This document shows positions 36,823 through 45,696 of a DNA stretch of 64,000 bases, one piece after another. The DNA comes from Sporichthya polymorpha DSM 43042 (GTDB taxonomy: Bacteria; Actinomycetota; Actinomycetes; Sporichthyales; Sporichthyaceae). Position numbers and translations under genes: made by a program. Numbering within the stretch: position 1 is the stretch's first letter; each line of letters begins with the position of its first letter. The stretch lies in the NCBI RefSeq assembly GCF_000384115.1, contig NZ_KB913029.1, forward strand, positions 2,452,907-2,516,906. Direction: 5' to 3'. The notes under the pieces are model-generated. The model had not been told where the DNA came from. It searched no databases and saw only the letters and a program-made list of their open reading frames with translations.

Positions 36823-37599
36823 CTACTGCGGGGTGACGAAGCCGGGTCGGATGTTGCGGTCGGGCGCGAAGTCGTCCTCGTCCACGTAGGACAGGATGAT
36901 CGCCCCCATCACGCAGAGCGCGATCCCGGCGACGGCCATCGCGACGTCCCGCGGGAGGCGACGGCGGGCCGGGTCGCCGGAGGCCGCAGCGTCACCGCCG
37001 GCCGAGAGGGTGACCTCCCCCGCGAGGGCGGGAGTGCCGTCCGGGGTCTGCGTCAGGTCGCCGGCGGCGAGCAGGTCCGAGCCCTCGGTGAGGACGAACT
37101 CGAAGACGTCGATCTCCCCGGCCGTGTTGGTGCCGGGGAGCTGGGGGCTCTCGTCGAACCACGGGTGCGACTCGGCACGGGTCTCCCGGAACGAGGGCGG
37201 GATCTGCTCCAGCGCCGGGCACTCGGGCCCGATCAGGACCCGGTTGCCCTCGGCGTCCTGCAGCGCGAACGGGGCGGGGGCGTAGCGGTCGACGGTCGCG
37301 CGGCGGCCGTTGGCGGAGACCGTCTGCGTCGCGAGGAACCAGACGCATTCGGACTCCGACAGCGGCGCGCGGTACAGCCCGTCGGGGCCGGCGGCGACCG
37401 TTCCGCGGACGACGACCCGCGGCGCCCCGTACTTGGATTTCGCCGACCGGGCGGCCCGCTCCGGGAGCTTGGCGATCTCCTCCACGCCGCGGCCGGGAAG
37501 CAGCTTGAGCGTCAGCGCCGAGCCCATGGCGCCCAGCAGGCCGATGATCGCCAGGAAGGACCCGGTGAGCACGGAGAGCAGGCCGATCAGGGTGCGCAT
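36823..37599 (-). CDS. Membrane protein with GIDE-like (E3 ubiquitin ligase MUL1-type) domain
   Basis: A 258-residue protein with two N-terminal hydrophobic segments (TLIGLLSVLTGSFLAIIGLLGAM), a central soluble domain and a C-terminal membrane helix (DVAMAVAGIALCVMGAIIL). The middle resembles the GIDE domain known from mitochondrial MUL1 and common in bacterial membrane proteins. It has RVVVRGTVAAGPDGLYRAPLSESECVW (given in part) and an FVLTEGSDLLAAGDL block. There is no RING finger, so no ligase activity is implied. ATG at 37599 is used; the divergent 304-bp gap follows. Confidence 0.72.
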   Translation of the reverse strand: MRTLIGLLSVLTGSFLAIIGLLGAMGSALTLKLLPGRGVEEIAKLPERAARSAKSKYGAPRVVVRGTVAAGPDGLYRAPLSESECVWFLATQTVSANGRRATVDRYAPAPFALQDAEGNRVLIGPECPALEQIPPSFRETRAESHPWFDESPQLPGTNTAGEIDVFEFVLTEGSDLLAAGDLTQTPDGTPALAGEVTLSAGGDAAASGDPARRRLPRDVAMAVAGIALCVMGAIILSYVDEDDFAPDRNIRPGFVTPQ

Positions 37600-37903
37600 C
37601 CGGCAACGGTAGTGAGGTGGCGACATCGTCCGATCGACCGACCCGGACGGTGAGGAAAAGGTGCCGCCCGATATGCCCGCCCGGGGCGGGGTGCTGGCGT
37701 ATCGTCCCGACTTGGGTGTTCGACGCGCGGTATCCGCACCGTTACGGTCCGCCGATTTTGCCGAGCAGGTGTTCCCGAACGGCGCACACGGGCAACCGGA
37801 CCCGGCGCACGATGCGTCTGACCCCGCATTCGGGTTCCGCGCCCGCCGATCCACCGCCCGCCGAACCACCGCCCGCCGCACCACCGCCAGGAGTGAGACA
37901 CAA
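37600..37903. other. 304-bp divergent promoter region with 15-bp tandem repeats
   Basis: No gene is supported here. The gap must hold the promoters for the GIDE-like gene and the secreted protein. In the leader before the latter, a 15-bp unit CCACCGCCCGCCGAA is repeated at 37851 and 37866, with a partial copy at 37881 leading directly into the ribosome site AGGAG (37889-37893). This run of CCACC would leave the leader largely unstructured. I cannot name a promoter with confidence. Confidence 0.55.
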
Positions 37904-38614
37904 ATGACGACGCTGCGAATCCGAGGCCGGATCGCGACCGCCGCGCTCGCGCTCTGCGCCGCCGGCACCGCGTTCGGTGGACTCGTGGCCGGCCTCGGTG
38001 TCCCGGCCGCCGCGACCGACGTCGCGGCTCCGGCGCCGTCGGAGAAGCAGGAGATCGGCGTCGGCGTCTCGCGCCTGCCGTCGTTCCTCAAGACCTCGCA
38101 GCTCCCGCAGGGCAGCCGCTACGGCACGTGGAAGGCGGGCGGCGTCTACACGGGCACGCCCCGGAACCCCAAGTTCTGCCTCGGGAACGACGTGCTCCCG
38201 GCCGCTGAGACCCGCTACCGCACCTACCGCGGGAAGAAGAACGTCGCCGCCGAGGAGTTCGTGACGATCGCCGACAACGACGCCGCCGCCGCGGCGTTGG
38301 TCTCGAAGCTCCGCAGCCAGATCCAGGGCTGCTACTCCGCGTGGCTCGACGCGGACATCCCGCAGTACCGCGACGGCAAGCGCAGCGCCTCCTGGAAGCG
38401 CTACGGCACCTACGCCGTCGAGGACGGGATGACCATCATCGGCGTCTTCACCGTCCCCCCGAAGGGGTTCGTGAAGACCACCCACCTCTACGCGGTCGGC
38501 CGCGACGGCGCGATGGTCGTCGTCCTCCACCTCGGCGTCCCCGGCGGCAAGGCCAAGGCCCCGGTCGGCAAGTTCACGACCGCCGGCGCCACCGCGCTCC
38601 GCCAGGCGCTGTAG
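37904..38614 (+). CDS. Secreted two-Cys protein, paralogue of 34088-34693
   Basis: A 236-residue secreted protein of unknown function with a Sec signal (RIRGR, hydrophobic stretch, cut near residues 35-40). It shares with the 34088 protein FLKTSQLPQGSRYGTW, Cys in KFCLGND and IQGCYSAW, VEDGMTIIGVFTVPP and YAVGRDGAMVVVLHLG. The two are clear if distant paralogues. AGGAG lies 10 bp before the ATG. A strong palindrome at 38695 follows. Between the paralogues lie three minus-strand genes, including the MFS exporter. Confidence 0.82.
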   Translation: MTTLRIRGRIATAALALCAAGTAFGGLVAGLGVPAAATDVAAPAPSEKQEIGVGVSRLPSFLKTSQLPQGSRYGTWKAGGVYTGTPRNPKFCLGNDVLPAAETRYRTYRGKKNVAAEEFVTIADNDAAAAALVSKLRSQIQGCYSAWLDADIPQYRDGKRSASWKRYGTYAVEDGMTIIGVFTVPPKGFVKTTHLYAVGRDGAMVVVLHLGVPGGKAKAPVGKFTTAGATALRQAL

Positions 38615-38694
38615 TCCCGGGCACGCACCTCACCGACTTCCCGCAGCTTCCCGTCGCAGCACCGGCGCCCGTGCACCCGGCGCGCCGCCCCGGG

Positions 38695-38727
38695 ACCCCC
38701 GGTGGAGATGTCATCTCCACCGGGGGT
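38695..38727. terminator. Strong palindrome after the secreted protein gene
   Basis: A 16-bp perfect arm (ACCCCCGGTGGAGATG) is followed by one base and its exact complement, then TTTC. It is probably a terminator, despite the minimal loop. Its core GAGATGTCATCTCCAC also occurs at 35447-35462. Confidence 0.65.
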
Positions 38728-38824
38728 TTCGACTGTCCGGAATAGAGCGCCTTCGACTCAAGTTTTCTGCGGTACAGACAGTGAAGTTCCGCCGGACATC
38801 GGCGGTCGCAGGAGGAGTGAGTCG

Positions 38825-39283
38825 ATGAGTTACCTGGTTGCTTCCCGTCGCCGCGATCCGCTCTCGGAGTGGTTCAACGCCCCGTTCCGCACGGTCTTCC
38901 CGGCCGTCCCGACTGCCCGTCCGAGCGCGACGTGGTCGCCGTCGGCCGAGGTCGTGCGCGAGGGTGACGACGCGCTGGTCCGTCTCGAGGTCCCGGGCCT
39001 GACGCCCGAGGACATCACCGTCGAGGTGGCCGACGGCCGCCTCGTCGTCTCCGGGGAACGGCGCGACGAGCGCGCCGAGGAGCAGGACGGGCGGACCGTC
39101 CGCGAGATCCGGTACGGCACCTTCCGGCGGAGCTTCGCGCTCCCGGCGCGGATCTCCGAGAGCGCGATCAGCGCCTCGTACGACGCGGGCGTCCTGACCG
39201 TGAGGGTCGCCGGGGTCTACGCCGGCTCCGAGCCGGTCCGGATCCCGGTCACGGGCACGGCCCCGGCCGCTGTCGAGGCCTGA
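38825..39283 (+). CDS. Hsp20/alpha-crystallin small heat-shock protein
   Basis: A 152-residue holdase chaperone. The alpha-crystallin domain (about 35-140) reads VVREGDDALVRLEVPGL, VEVADGRLVVSGERR, FRRSFALP and ends ASYDAGVLTVRVAG. The N terminus SRRRDPLSEWFNAPFRTVF is typical of actinobacterial Hsp18-like proteins. AGGAGG lies about 10 bp upstream of the ATG at 38825. The 97-bp upstream region holds one perfect HspR half-site (ACTCAAG at 38756-38762) but no good partner. A long hairpin follows the stop. Confidence 0.93.
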   Translation: MSYLVASRRRDPLSEWFNAPFRTVFPAVPTARPSATWSPSAEVVREGDDALVRLEVPGLTPEDITVEVADGRLVVSGERRDERAEEQDGRTVREIRYGTFRRSFALPARISESAISASYDAGVLTVRVAGVYAGSEPVRIPVTGTAPAAVEA

Positions 39284-39293
39284 CCGTCCGTTG

Positions 39294-39335
39294 CGTCCGA
39301 CGATGTGGCTGCGATAGCGGCCACATCGTCGGACG
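39294..39335. terminator. Dispersed palindrome CGTCCGACGATGTGGC, copy 1
   Basis: CGTCCGACGATGTGGC and its perfect complement form 16-bp arms around the 10-base loop TGCGATAGCG, 10 bp after the hsp20 stop. A near copy (39 of 42 bases) lies at 59225-59266. It probably works as a terminator. Confidence 0.75.
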
Positions 39336-39409
39336 TACGCGTGTGTGGCCTCGGTTACCTGCGCGGCTGCGGGGTCGGGGCACCAAGGGACGTCTGAAAC
39401 GATGCCGGG

Positions 39410-40732
39410 GTGAGTGCCCCGAAGGACGACGCCACCACCGCACCCGCGTCAGCAGCGCTGTTCGAGCGCGCCCGCGCGGTGATTCCGGGCGGCGTGAACT
39501 CGCCGGTGCGCGCGTTCGGCGCGGTCGGCGGGACGCCCCGGTTCATGGCCGCCGGCCGTGGGCCGTACCTGATCGACGCGGACGGCCGGGACTACGTCGA
39601 CCTGATCTGCTCGTGGGGTCCGCTGATCCTGGGTCACGCGCACCCGGACGTCCTCGCCGCCGTGCAGGCCGCGGCCGCGACCGGAACCTCGTTCGGCGCC
39701 CCCACCGAGGGTGAGGTGCTGCTCGCGGAGGAGATCGTCGCGCGGGTCGCGCCGGTCGAGCAGGTCCGGCTCGTGTCGTCGGGCACCGAGGCGACGATGT
39801 CCGCGGTTCGCCTCGCGCGCGGGGTCACCGGCCGCCCGAAGGTGATCAAGTTCGCGGGCTGCTACCACGGTCACGTCGACGCGCTGCTCGCTGCGGCCGG
39901 CTCCGGGCTCGCGACGTTCGCGCTGCCGGACACCCCCGGAGTGACGGGGGCTCAGACCGGCGACACGATCGTGCTGCCCTACAACGACCTCGACGAGGTC
40001 GCCGGCGCGTTCGCCGCCAACGAGGGCCAGATCGCCGCCGTGATCACCGAGGCCGCGCCCGGCAACATGGGCGTCGTCCCGCCGGCGCCGGGGTTCACCG
40101 CCGGTCTGAAGCGGCTGTGCCAGGCGCACGGCGCGCTGCTGATCTCCGACGAGGTGATGACCGGCTTCCGCGCCGGGCCCGCCGGTTGGTGGGGCCTCGA
40201 GGGCGTCGACGCCGACCTGTTCACCTTCGGCAAGGTCATGGGCGGCGGCTTCCCGGCCGCGGCGTTCGGCGGTCGCGCCGACGTGATGGGGCACCTCGCG
40301 CCGGCCGGGCCGGTCTACCAGGCCGGGACGCTGTCGGGAAATCCCGTCGCCGTCGCGGCCGGGCTCGCGACGCTGCGCGGCTGCACTCCCGAGGTCTACG
40401 AGCACCTGACGAAGGCCGGCGAGGCCGTCGCGTCCGCGGCGTCCGACGCCCTGTCCGCGGCGGGTGTCCCGCACCGCGTCCAGTTCGCGGGGACGATGTT
40501 CTCCGTCTTCTTCACCGATGCGCCGGTCCGCAACTACGACGACGCCCGCGCGCAGAACGTGCCGGCGTTCAACGCGTTCTTCCACGCGATGCTCGACCGT
40601 GGTGTGTACCTGCCGCCGTCGGCGTTCGAGGCATGGTTCCTGTCCGCGGCCCACGACGACGAGGCCGTCAACCGCATTCTCGACGCGCTGCCGCACGCCG
40701 CGCGGGCCGCCGCGGAGGTCGCACCGGCATGA
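39410..40732 (+). CDS. hemL: Glutamate-1-semialdehyde 2,1-aminomutase
   Basis: HemL is the PLP enzyme that converts glutamate-1-semialdehyde to 5-aminolevulinate, completing the C5 route begun by HemA here. The 440-residue protein starts its core with [19 protein letters not shown], has [14 protein letters not shown] near residue 125, [11 protein letters not shown] near residue 245 and the PLP Lys near residue 275 in [16 protein letters not shown]. The GTG at 39410 is the best start. It leads the operon hemL-phosphatase-ccdA-resB-ccsB, as in mycobacteria. Confidence 0.97.
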   Translation: MSAPKDDATTAPASAALFERARAVIPGGVNSPVRAFGAVGGTPRFMAAGRGPYLIDADGRDYVDLICSWGPLILGHAHPDVLAAVQAAAATGTSFGAPTEGEVLLAEEIVARVAPVEQVRLVSSGTEATMSAVRLARGVTGRPKVIKFAGCYHGHVDALLAAAGSGLATFALPDTPGVTGAQTGDTIVLPYNDLDEVAGAFAANEGQIAAVITEAAPGNMGVVPPAPGFTAGLKRLCQAHGALLISDEVMTGFRAGPAGWWGLEGVDADLFTFGKVMGGGFPAAAFGGRADVMGHLAPAGPVYQAGTLSGNPVAVAAGLATLRGCTPEVYEHLTKAGEAVASAASDALSAAGVPHRVQFAGTMFSVFFTDAPVRNYDDARAQNVPAFNAFFHAMLDRGVYLPPSAFEAWFLSAAHDDEAVNRILDALPHAARAAAEVAPA

Positions 40733-41379
40733 GCACGCACACCATCGTTCATCTCGTCCGCCACGGGGAGGTCCACAACCCCGACGGCGTGCTCTACGGC
40801 CGGCTGCCGGACTTCCACCTCTCCGACCTTGGCCGCAAGATGGCCGAGCGGGTGGCGGAATCCTTTGCGGGCAAGGACATTGCGGCCGTCGTGAGCTCGC
40901 CGCTCGAGCGCGCGCAGGAGACGGCTGCACCCATCGCCGCGGCGTTCGACCTGCCGATTCACATCGACGAGCGGCTCATCGAGACCGAGAACTACTTCGA
41001 GGGCAAGACGTTCGGCGTCGGCGACGGGTCGCTGCGCCGCCCCGAGCACTGGCCGCGGCTGTGGAACCCGTTCCGGCCGTCGTGGGGCGAGCCGTACGTC
41101 CAGGTCGCGCAGCGGATGCTCGACGCCGCGGCGGCCGCGCGGGACCTCGCGCCCGGCCGCGAGATCGTCTGCGTCAGCCACCAGTTGCCGATCTGGATCG
41201 CGCGTTCGCGCATCGAGGGCAGGCGCCTCTGGCACGACCCGCGCAAGCGGCAGTGCGGGCTCGCGAGCGTGACGTCGATCCGCTACGAGGGCGAGAAGAT
41301 CCGCGGGCTCTCCTACTCCGAGCCGGCGGCCGACCTCGTGCCGACCAAGCCGGGCAAGGGTTTCAGCGCAGGCGCGTGA
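40729..41379 (+). CDS. Histidine phosphatase (phosphoglycerate mutase-like) protein
   Basis: A 216-residue member of the branch-1 histidine phosphatases. The phospho-His motif is LVRHGEVHN near residue 11, [12 protein letters not shown] near residue 60, and the second catalytic His lies in CVSHQLPI near residue 145. The substrate is unknown. It corresponds to M. tuberculosis Rv0525, which also sits between hemL and the cytochrome c genes. The ATG overlaps the hemL stop, and its own stop shares a base with the ccdA ATG (TGATG). Confidence 0.92.
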   Translation: MSTHTIVHLVRHGEVHNPDGVLYGRLPDFHLSDLGRKMAERVAESFAGKDIAAVVSSPLERAQETAAPIAAAFDLPIHIDERLIETENYFEGKTFGVGDGSLRRPEHWPRLWNPFRPSWGEPYVQVAQRMLDAAAAARDLAPGREIVCVSHQLPIWIARSRIEGRRLWHDPRKRQCGLASVTSIRYEGEKIRGLSYSEPAADLVPTKPGKGFSAGA

Positions 41380-42158
41380 TGCGTACTGCCGAGGTCTGGC
41401 TCGCGGCGTCCGGTGACTCGTTCTCGGGAACGGTGACCGACGGGTCGCTGCTGCTCGCGATCCCGGTCGCGCTGCTTGCCGGGCTGGTCGCGTTCGCCTC
41501 GCCGTGCGTGCTCCCGCTGGTGCCGGGCTACCTCGCCTACGTCACCGGGCTGACCGGCACCGACCTCGCCGAGGCCAAGCGCGGCCGCGTGCTGCTCGGC
41601 ACGACGTTGTTCGTCCTCGGCTTCACCGCGGTGTTCGTCTCGTTCGGTGCATTGTTCGGCTACTTCGGCGCGGAGCTGGTCGAGCACGAGTCGACGATCA
41701 ACCGCGTCCTCGGCGTGATGACGATCCTGCTGGGCCTGGGCTTCCTCGGCTTTCTGCCGTTCCTGCAGCGCGAGTACCGCCTGCTGCGCCACGCGCCGTC
41801 GGCCGGGTTGCTGGCCGCGCCGATGCTCGGCGTCCTGTTCGGCATCGGCTGGGCGCCGTGCATCGGCCCGACGCTCGGTGCGGTGCAGGCGCTCGCGTTC
41901 TCCTCGGCGAGCGAGGAGCGCGGGGCGCTGCTGACCTTCGTCTACTGCCTCGGGCTGGGGCTGCCGTTCATCGGCATCGCGCTCGGTCTGCGGCGGCTGC
42001 TCGGCACCGTCGAGTGGGTGAAGGCGCATCACCTGTTGGTCACGCGGGTCGGCGGCGCGATGCTCTGCCTGCTCGGCGTCCTGCTCGTCACGGGCGCGTG
42101 GACGGAGATGTCGATCCAGATGCGGATCTGGACGTCCAACTTCGAGACGGCGATCTGA
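41379..42158 (+). CDS. ccdA: Cytochrome c biogenesis protein CcdA (DsbD-like)
   Basis: CcdA passes electrons across the membrane to reduce apocytochrome c thiols outside the cell. The 259-residue protein has six to seven membrane helices. The redox Cys pair is Cys43 in FASPCVLPLVPGYLAYV and Cys161 in GWAPCIGPTLGAV. The gene begins at ATG 41379, sharing one base with the previous stop. In mycobacteria a TlpA/ResA-like thioredoxin gene lies between the phosphatase and ccdA; it is absent here. Confidence 0.95.
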   Translation: MRTAEVWLAASGDSFSGTVTDGSLLLAIPVALLAGLVAFASPCVLPLVPGYLAYVTGLTGTDLAEAKRGRVLLGTTLFVLGFTAVFVSFGALFGYFGAELVEHESTINRVLGVMTILLGLGFLGFLPFLQREYRLLRHAPSAGLLAAPMLGVLFGIGWAPCIGPTLGAVQALAFSSASEERGALLTFVYCLGLGLPFIGIALGLRRLLGTVEWVKAHHLLVTRVGGAMLCLLGVLLVTGAWTEMSIQMRIWTSNFETAI

Positions 42159-42162
42159 GTCG

Positions 42163-43800
42163 ATGACCGTCACCGAGTCCGACGTCGACGCCGCGCCGGT
42201 TCCCCCGCCCCTGGGCCCGATCGGGATGGCCCGCTGGGCGTGGCGGCAACTGACGAGTATGCGGACCGCGCTGCTGCTGCTCTTCCTGCTGGCGGTGGCG
42301 GCGATCCCGGGCTCGCTGGTCCCGCAGCAGGGCGTCGACCCGGTCGCGGTCGCGGACTTCCGCAACCGGCACCCCGAACTCTCGAAGTGGTACGACAAGC
42401 TCTCGCTGTTCGAGGTCTTCTCCTCGCCGTGGTTCTCTGCGGTCTACATCCTGCTGATGATCTCGCTCATCGGCTGCCTGGTCCCGCGGTCGAAGGTCTA
42501 CCTCAAGGCCGTGCGCGCGCGGCCGCCGGCGACGCCGCGCAACCTGAACCGGTTGCCCGAGCACGCGCAGTTCGTCGTCGACGACGCCCCCGACGTCGCG
42601 TTGGGGAAGGCGACCGCCGCCCTGCGCCGTGGCCGGTTCCGCGTCCAGGCCTACGAGAACTCGGTCTCCGCCGAGCGCGGCTACCTGCGCGACACCGGCA
42701 ACCTCGTCTTCCACCTCTCCTTGGTGGTCGTGCTGGTCGGCATCGCGGTCGGGCACCTGAACGGGATGCGCGGCAGCGCGCTGGTCGTCGAGGGCGAGGG
42801 CTTCGCCAACACCGTCACGCAGTACGACAACCTGCGCACCGGCGCGCGGTTCGACGTCGACGACCTCGCGCCGTTCACGATCACGCTCGACGACTTCAAC
42901 GCCCGCTACGAGGAGACCGGCAGCCAGCGCGGCGCGGCCCGCGAGTTCGAGGCGCGCGTCAGCATCCGCGACGAGCCGGGCGCCGATCCGCGGCCGGAGA
43001 GCATCCGCGTCAACCACCCGCTCAAGCTCGGCGGATCGAAGGTCTTTCTCGGCCCGCACGGGTACGCGCCGGTCGTCACGGTGCGGGACGGCCGGGGCGA
43101 CCTCGTCTTCTCCGGCGCGGTGCCGTTCCTCCCCGTCGACCCCGTCGGGCTGTCCTCGCGCGGGGTCGTGAAGGTGCCCGACGCCGCGCCGACCCAGCTC
43201 GGCTTCCAGGGCTTCTTCCTCCCGACCGCCGCGTTCGACCTCGACCTCGGGCCGTTCTCCACCTTCCCCGAGCCGCGCCTGCCGCGGCTGGTGCTCAACG
43301 TCTGGTCCGGCGACCTGGGGCTCGACGACGGCGTCCCGCAGTCGGTCTACCGCCTCGACACGACCGACATGGAGCAGGTGCGGACGAATTCCCGCGCGGA
43401 CGCCCCGCCGTTCACGCAGTCGCTCGCCGTGGGGGACACGATGAAGGTCCCCGGCGGGCTCGGCAGCATCACGTTCGAGGGCTACCGCGAGTGGGTCGTG
43501 CTGCAGATCGCCGAGGACCCGGGCCGTGGCCCGGCGCTCGCCGGCGGCGCGCTCGCCCTCGCCGGGCTCCTGGCCTCGCTGTTCGTCCGTCCCCGTCGGG
43601 TGTGGGTGCGTGCGAGGGCCGACGAGGCGGGACGTACCGTGGTCGAGGTAGCCGCGCTGGCCCGATCCGAGGGGCCGGACCTGGCCGCCGACGTCGAGCG
43701 GGTCCGCGCCGCGCTGGCTGCGGACTCCGACGACAGCGCCGCCGACGACAGTGCTGAGAAACCCGCTGGACCTGCCGATCCAGCATCCGCGAGGGAGTGA
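42163..43800 (+). CDS. resB: Cytochrome c biogenesis protein ResB (CcsB-type)
   Basis: ResB forms the system II haem lyase and haem exporter with CcsA/CcsB. The 545-residue protein has three N-terminal membrane helices (first: LLLLFLLAVAAIPGSLVPQQ), FSSPWFSAVYILLMISLIGC, and a large extracytoplasmic beta-rich domain. A final helix lies near residue 455 and a charged cytosolic tail follows. A His in VFHLSLVVVLVG fits the transmembrane haem ligand. It starts 4 bp after ccdA and overlaps the next gene by GTGA. Confidence 0.94.
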   Translation: MTVTESDVDAAPVPPPLGPIGMARWAWRQLTSMRTALLLLFLLAVAAIPGSLVPQQGVDPVAVADFRNRHPELSKWYDKLSLFEVFSSPWFSAVYILLMISLIGCLVPRSKVYLKAVRARPPATPRNLNRLPEHAQFVVDDAPDVALGKATAALRRGRFRVQAYENSVSAERGYLRDTGNLVFHLSLVVVLVGIAVGHLNGMRGSALVVEGEGFANTVTQYDNLRTGARFDVDDLAPFTITLDDFNARYEETGSQRGAAREFEARVSIRDEPGADPRPESIRVNHPLKLGGSKVFLGPHGYAPVVTVRDGRGDLVFSGAVPFLPVDPVGLSSRGVVKVPDAAPTQLGFQGFFLPTAAFDLDLGPFSTFPEPRLPRLVLNVWSGDLGLDDGVPQSVYRLDTTDMEQVRTNSRADAPPFTQSLAVGDTMKVPGGLGSITFEGYREWVVLQIAEDPGRGPALAGGALALAGLLASLFVRPRRVWVRARADEAGRTVVEVAALARSEGPDLAADVERVRAALAADSDDSAADDSAEKPAGPADPASARE

Positions 43801-44744
43801 CCGTGGTCCACGAGAGCCTGGCCGAGACCAGCGACCGGCTGGTCTACGCCGCCATGGCCGTCTATTCGCTGGCGATGCTGGCGCTGGGGGCCGAGTGGGC
43901 GTTCGGGAGCCGCCGCTTCACCGGCGCGACCGTCTCCGAGCGCGCACTCGTCGGCGCCGGCGCGCCCGTCGCCACCACGGACGCCCCGCCGCCGACCCGG
44001 GACCGCGCCGAGCGCTTCGGCCGCGTCGGCCTCTCGCTCGCGACGCTGGCGTTCCTGCTCCACCTCGCCGGCATGACCTGCCGCGGCCTCGCCGTCGAGC
44101 GCGTGCCGTGGGGGAACATGTACGAGTTCTCCGCCACGTCGGCGCTCGCGACGATGGGCGTGTACCTCGCGCTGACCCGCAAGTACGACATCCGCTGGCT
44201 CGGCGTCTTCGTCGTCACCCCGGTGCTGCTCACGCTCGGCCTCGCCGTCACCGTCCTGTACACCGACGCCCAGCAGCTGCAGCCCGCGCTGCAGTCGTAC
44301 TGGCTGGTCATCCACGTCATCGCCGCGGCCGTCTCGATGGGCATCTTCACCGTCGGCGCCGCGCTGAGCGTTTTGTACCTGGTCCGCGAGCGCGCCGAGC
44401 GGCTGCGGCCGGGCGCCCCGAGCCGCCTGCCGTCCGCGGACGCCGTCGACCGGCTCGCGTACCGCGTCCACGCGTTCGTGTTCCCGCTGTGGACGTTCGC
44501 CGTCATTGCCGGCGCCATCTGGGCCGAGAACGCCTGGGGCCGCTACTGGGGCTGGGACCCCAAGGAGACCTGGGCGTTCATCACCTGGGTCTGCTACGCC
44601 GCCTACCTCCACGCCCGCGCCACCGCCGGCTGGAAGGGCCGCCGCGCCGCCACCGTCGCGCTCGTCGGCTACAGCACGATCCTGATCAACTACTTCGTGA
44701 TCAACCTCGTCGTCACCGGCCTCCACAGTTATGCGGGGACCTGA
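43797..44744 (+). CDS. ccsB: Cytochrome c biogenesis protein CcsB/CcsA (haem-handling, WWD domain)
   Basis: The partner of ResB, which presents haem to apocytochrome c. The 315-residue protein has about eight membrane helices. The WWD-type motif AWGRYWGWDPKETWAFITW lies near residue 245, and conserved His are in LLHLAG, WLVIHVI and AYRVHAFVF. The GTG start overlaps the resB stop. It is last in the hemL to ccs operon and converges on a small membrane protein gene. Nomenclature differs between groups: CcsA in plants and mycobacteria, CcsB or ResC elsewhere. Confidence 0.95.
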   Translation: MTVVHESLAETSDRLVYAAMAVYSLAMLALGAEWAFGSRRFTGATVSERALVGAGAPVATTDAPPPTRDRAERFGRVGLSLATLAFLLHLAGMTCRGLAVERVPWGNMYEFSATSALATMGVYLALTRKYDIRWLGVFVVTPVLLTLGLAVTVLYTDAQQLQPALQSYWLVIHVIAAAVSMGIFTVGAALSVLYLVRERAERLRPGAPSRLPSADAVDRLAYRVHAFVFPLWTFAVIAGAIWAENAWGRYWGWDPKETWAFITWVCYAAYLHARATAGWKGRRAATVALVGYSTILINYFVINLVVTGLHSYAGT

Positions 44745-44753
44745 CGGATCTGA

Positions 44754-45164
44754 TCAGTCGCGGGGCGCCGACTCGCCGGGCTTGTCGTTGGGCTCGGAGG
44801 GGTTGGGCGACTTGAGGTCGTCCTCCAGGCGCCGGAGCATGCGCTGGCGCTCGGCCTCCTCGTTCAGCCGGCGCAGGAAGTCGGGGTCGTCGTCCGGCGC
44901 GGGGCGGGAGACGTAGCGCGTCCGGCGGGGGAGGTTCGGCAGGTTCAGGCTGCCGGCGTTGCCCACGCCGGCGACGCCGGCCTTCGGGCGGCCGAGGAAG
45001 AACCAGGCGATCGCGCCCGTCGGCGGCAGGGGGAAGACGCACAGCACCAGCCATGCCCACTTGGGCAGTCGCCGGATCTGGGCCTTGTCGGCCTGCACGA
45101 CCTCGACGAGGGCCCAGACGACGATCATCACCGTCAGGACGATGAGCGTGATAGGCACGCGCAC
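44754..45164 (-). CDS. PLDc_N-domain small membrane protein
   Basis: A 136-residue protein with two membrane helices. The first is VPITLIVLTVMIVVWALVEVV; the second follows RRLPKWAWLVLCVFPLPPTG and AIAWFFLGRPK, the PLDc_N (phospholipase D nuclease N-terminal) pattern. The rest is a charged, coiled-coil-like cytosolic tail. There is no PLD catalytic domain, and such stand-alone proteins are common in actinobacteria with unknown role. The GTG at 45164 has GAGAGGG upstream. Confidence 0.85.
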   Translation of the reverse strand: MRVPITLIVLTVMIVVWALVEVVQADKAQIRRLPKWAWLVLCVFPLPPTGAIAWFFLGRPKAGVAGVGNAGSLNLPNLPRRTRYVSRPAPDDDPDFLRRLNEEAERQRMLRRLEDDLKSPNPSEPNDKPGESAPRD

Positions 45165-45296
45165 GGACCCTCTCCCTCGAAAACGATCTCGCTTCAGAGT
45201 AGCTGCGGACTCTTGGACGTGTGCCCGGACGGCCAAGCCGTTATGTACCCGGGCGTCCGACCTCGGGCCGGGCGATGTTTGACTGGTCCGGTGAAG

Positions 45297-45602
45297 ATGT
45301 CCCCGACGCTGACGTACACGCTGCAGCGGCTCGCGTTGTTCCTCGGAACGCTCGTGCTCTGCGCGGCGATCCTGCGCGGCACCTCGTTCCTGCTGGTGCT
45401 GGCGATCGCGACGGTGATCTCGGGGGTGCTCTCCTACTTCGTCCTGGCGAGGTCGCGGGAGCAGATGGCGGCTCGGGTCGCCGGTCGGATGCAGCGTCTG
45501 GGGGAGCGTCTGGACGCCGGTGCGACCGCCGAGGATGCGGCGTTGGATGCCGCTGAGCAGGCCCGTCGCTACCCAGAAACGGGTGCTCCGAAACCAGAGT
45601 GA
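45297..45602 (+). CDS. DUF4229 small membrane protein
   Basis: A 101-residue protein with two adjacent membrane helices (LALFLGTLVLCAAILRG; LLVLAIATVISGVLSYFVL) and a charged Ala/Glu-rich cytosolic tail of about 45 residues. It matches the actinobacterial DUF4229 pattern of helix-RG-helix-LARSREQMA. Function is unknown. ATG at 45297 is chosen; GTG at 45291 is also possible. It lies downstream of a divergent PLDc_N gene. Confidence 0.8.
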   Translation: MSPTLTYTLQRLALFLGTLVLCAAILRGTSFLLVLAIATVISGVLSYFVLARSREQMAARVAGRMQRLGERLDAGATAEDAALDAAEQARRYPETGAPKPE

Positions 45603-45696
45603 CCCCTGGGACTTGTTCACCCGGGTTCCGCAAAACGCACGACCCGGGCATGACAGACGCCCTACGGTGGAACGTGGGGTGGAGGGGGACGACGCG

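Noticed and set aside
38695-38727. RheA operator (TGTCATC-N5-GATGACA) near hsp20
   Set aside because: TGTCATC is present, but the palindrome has the opposite arrangement and spacing, and it lies where a terminator is expected.
38756-38762. HspR HAIR element upstream of hsp20
   Set aside because: Only one half (ACTCAAG) is perfect; the partner half at the right spacing matches at about four of seven bases, so I did not list it as a site.
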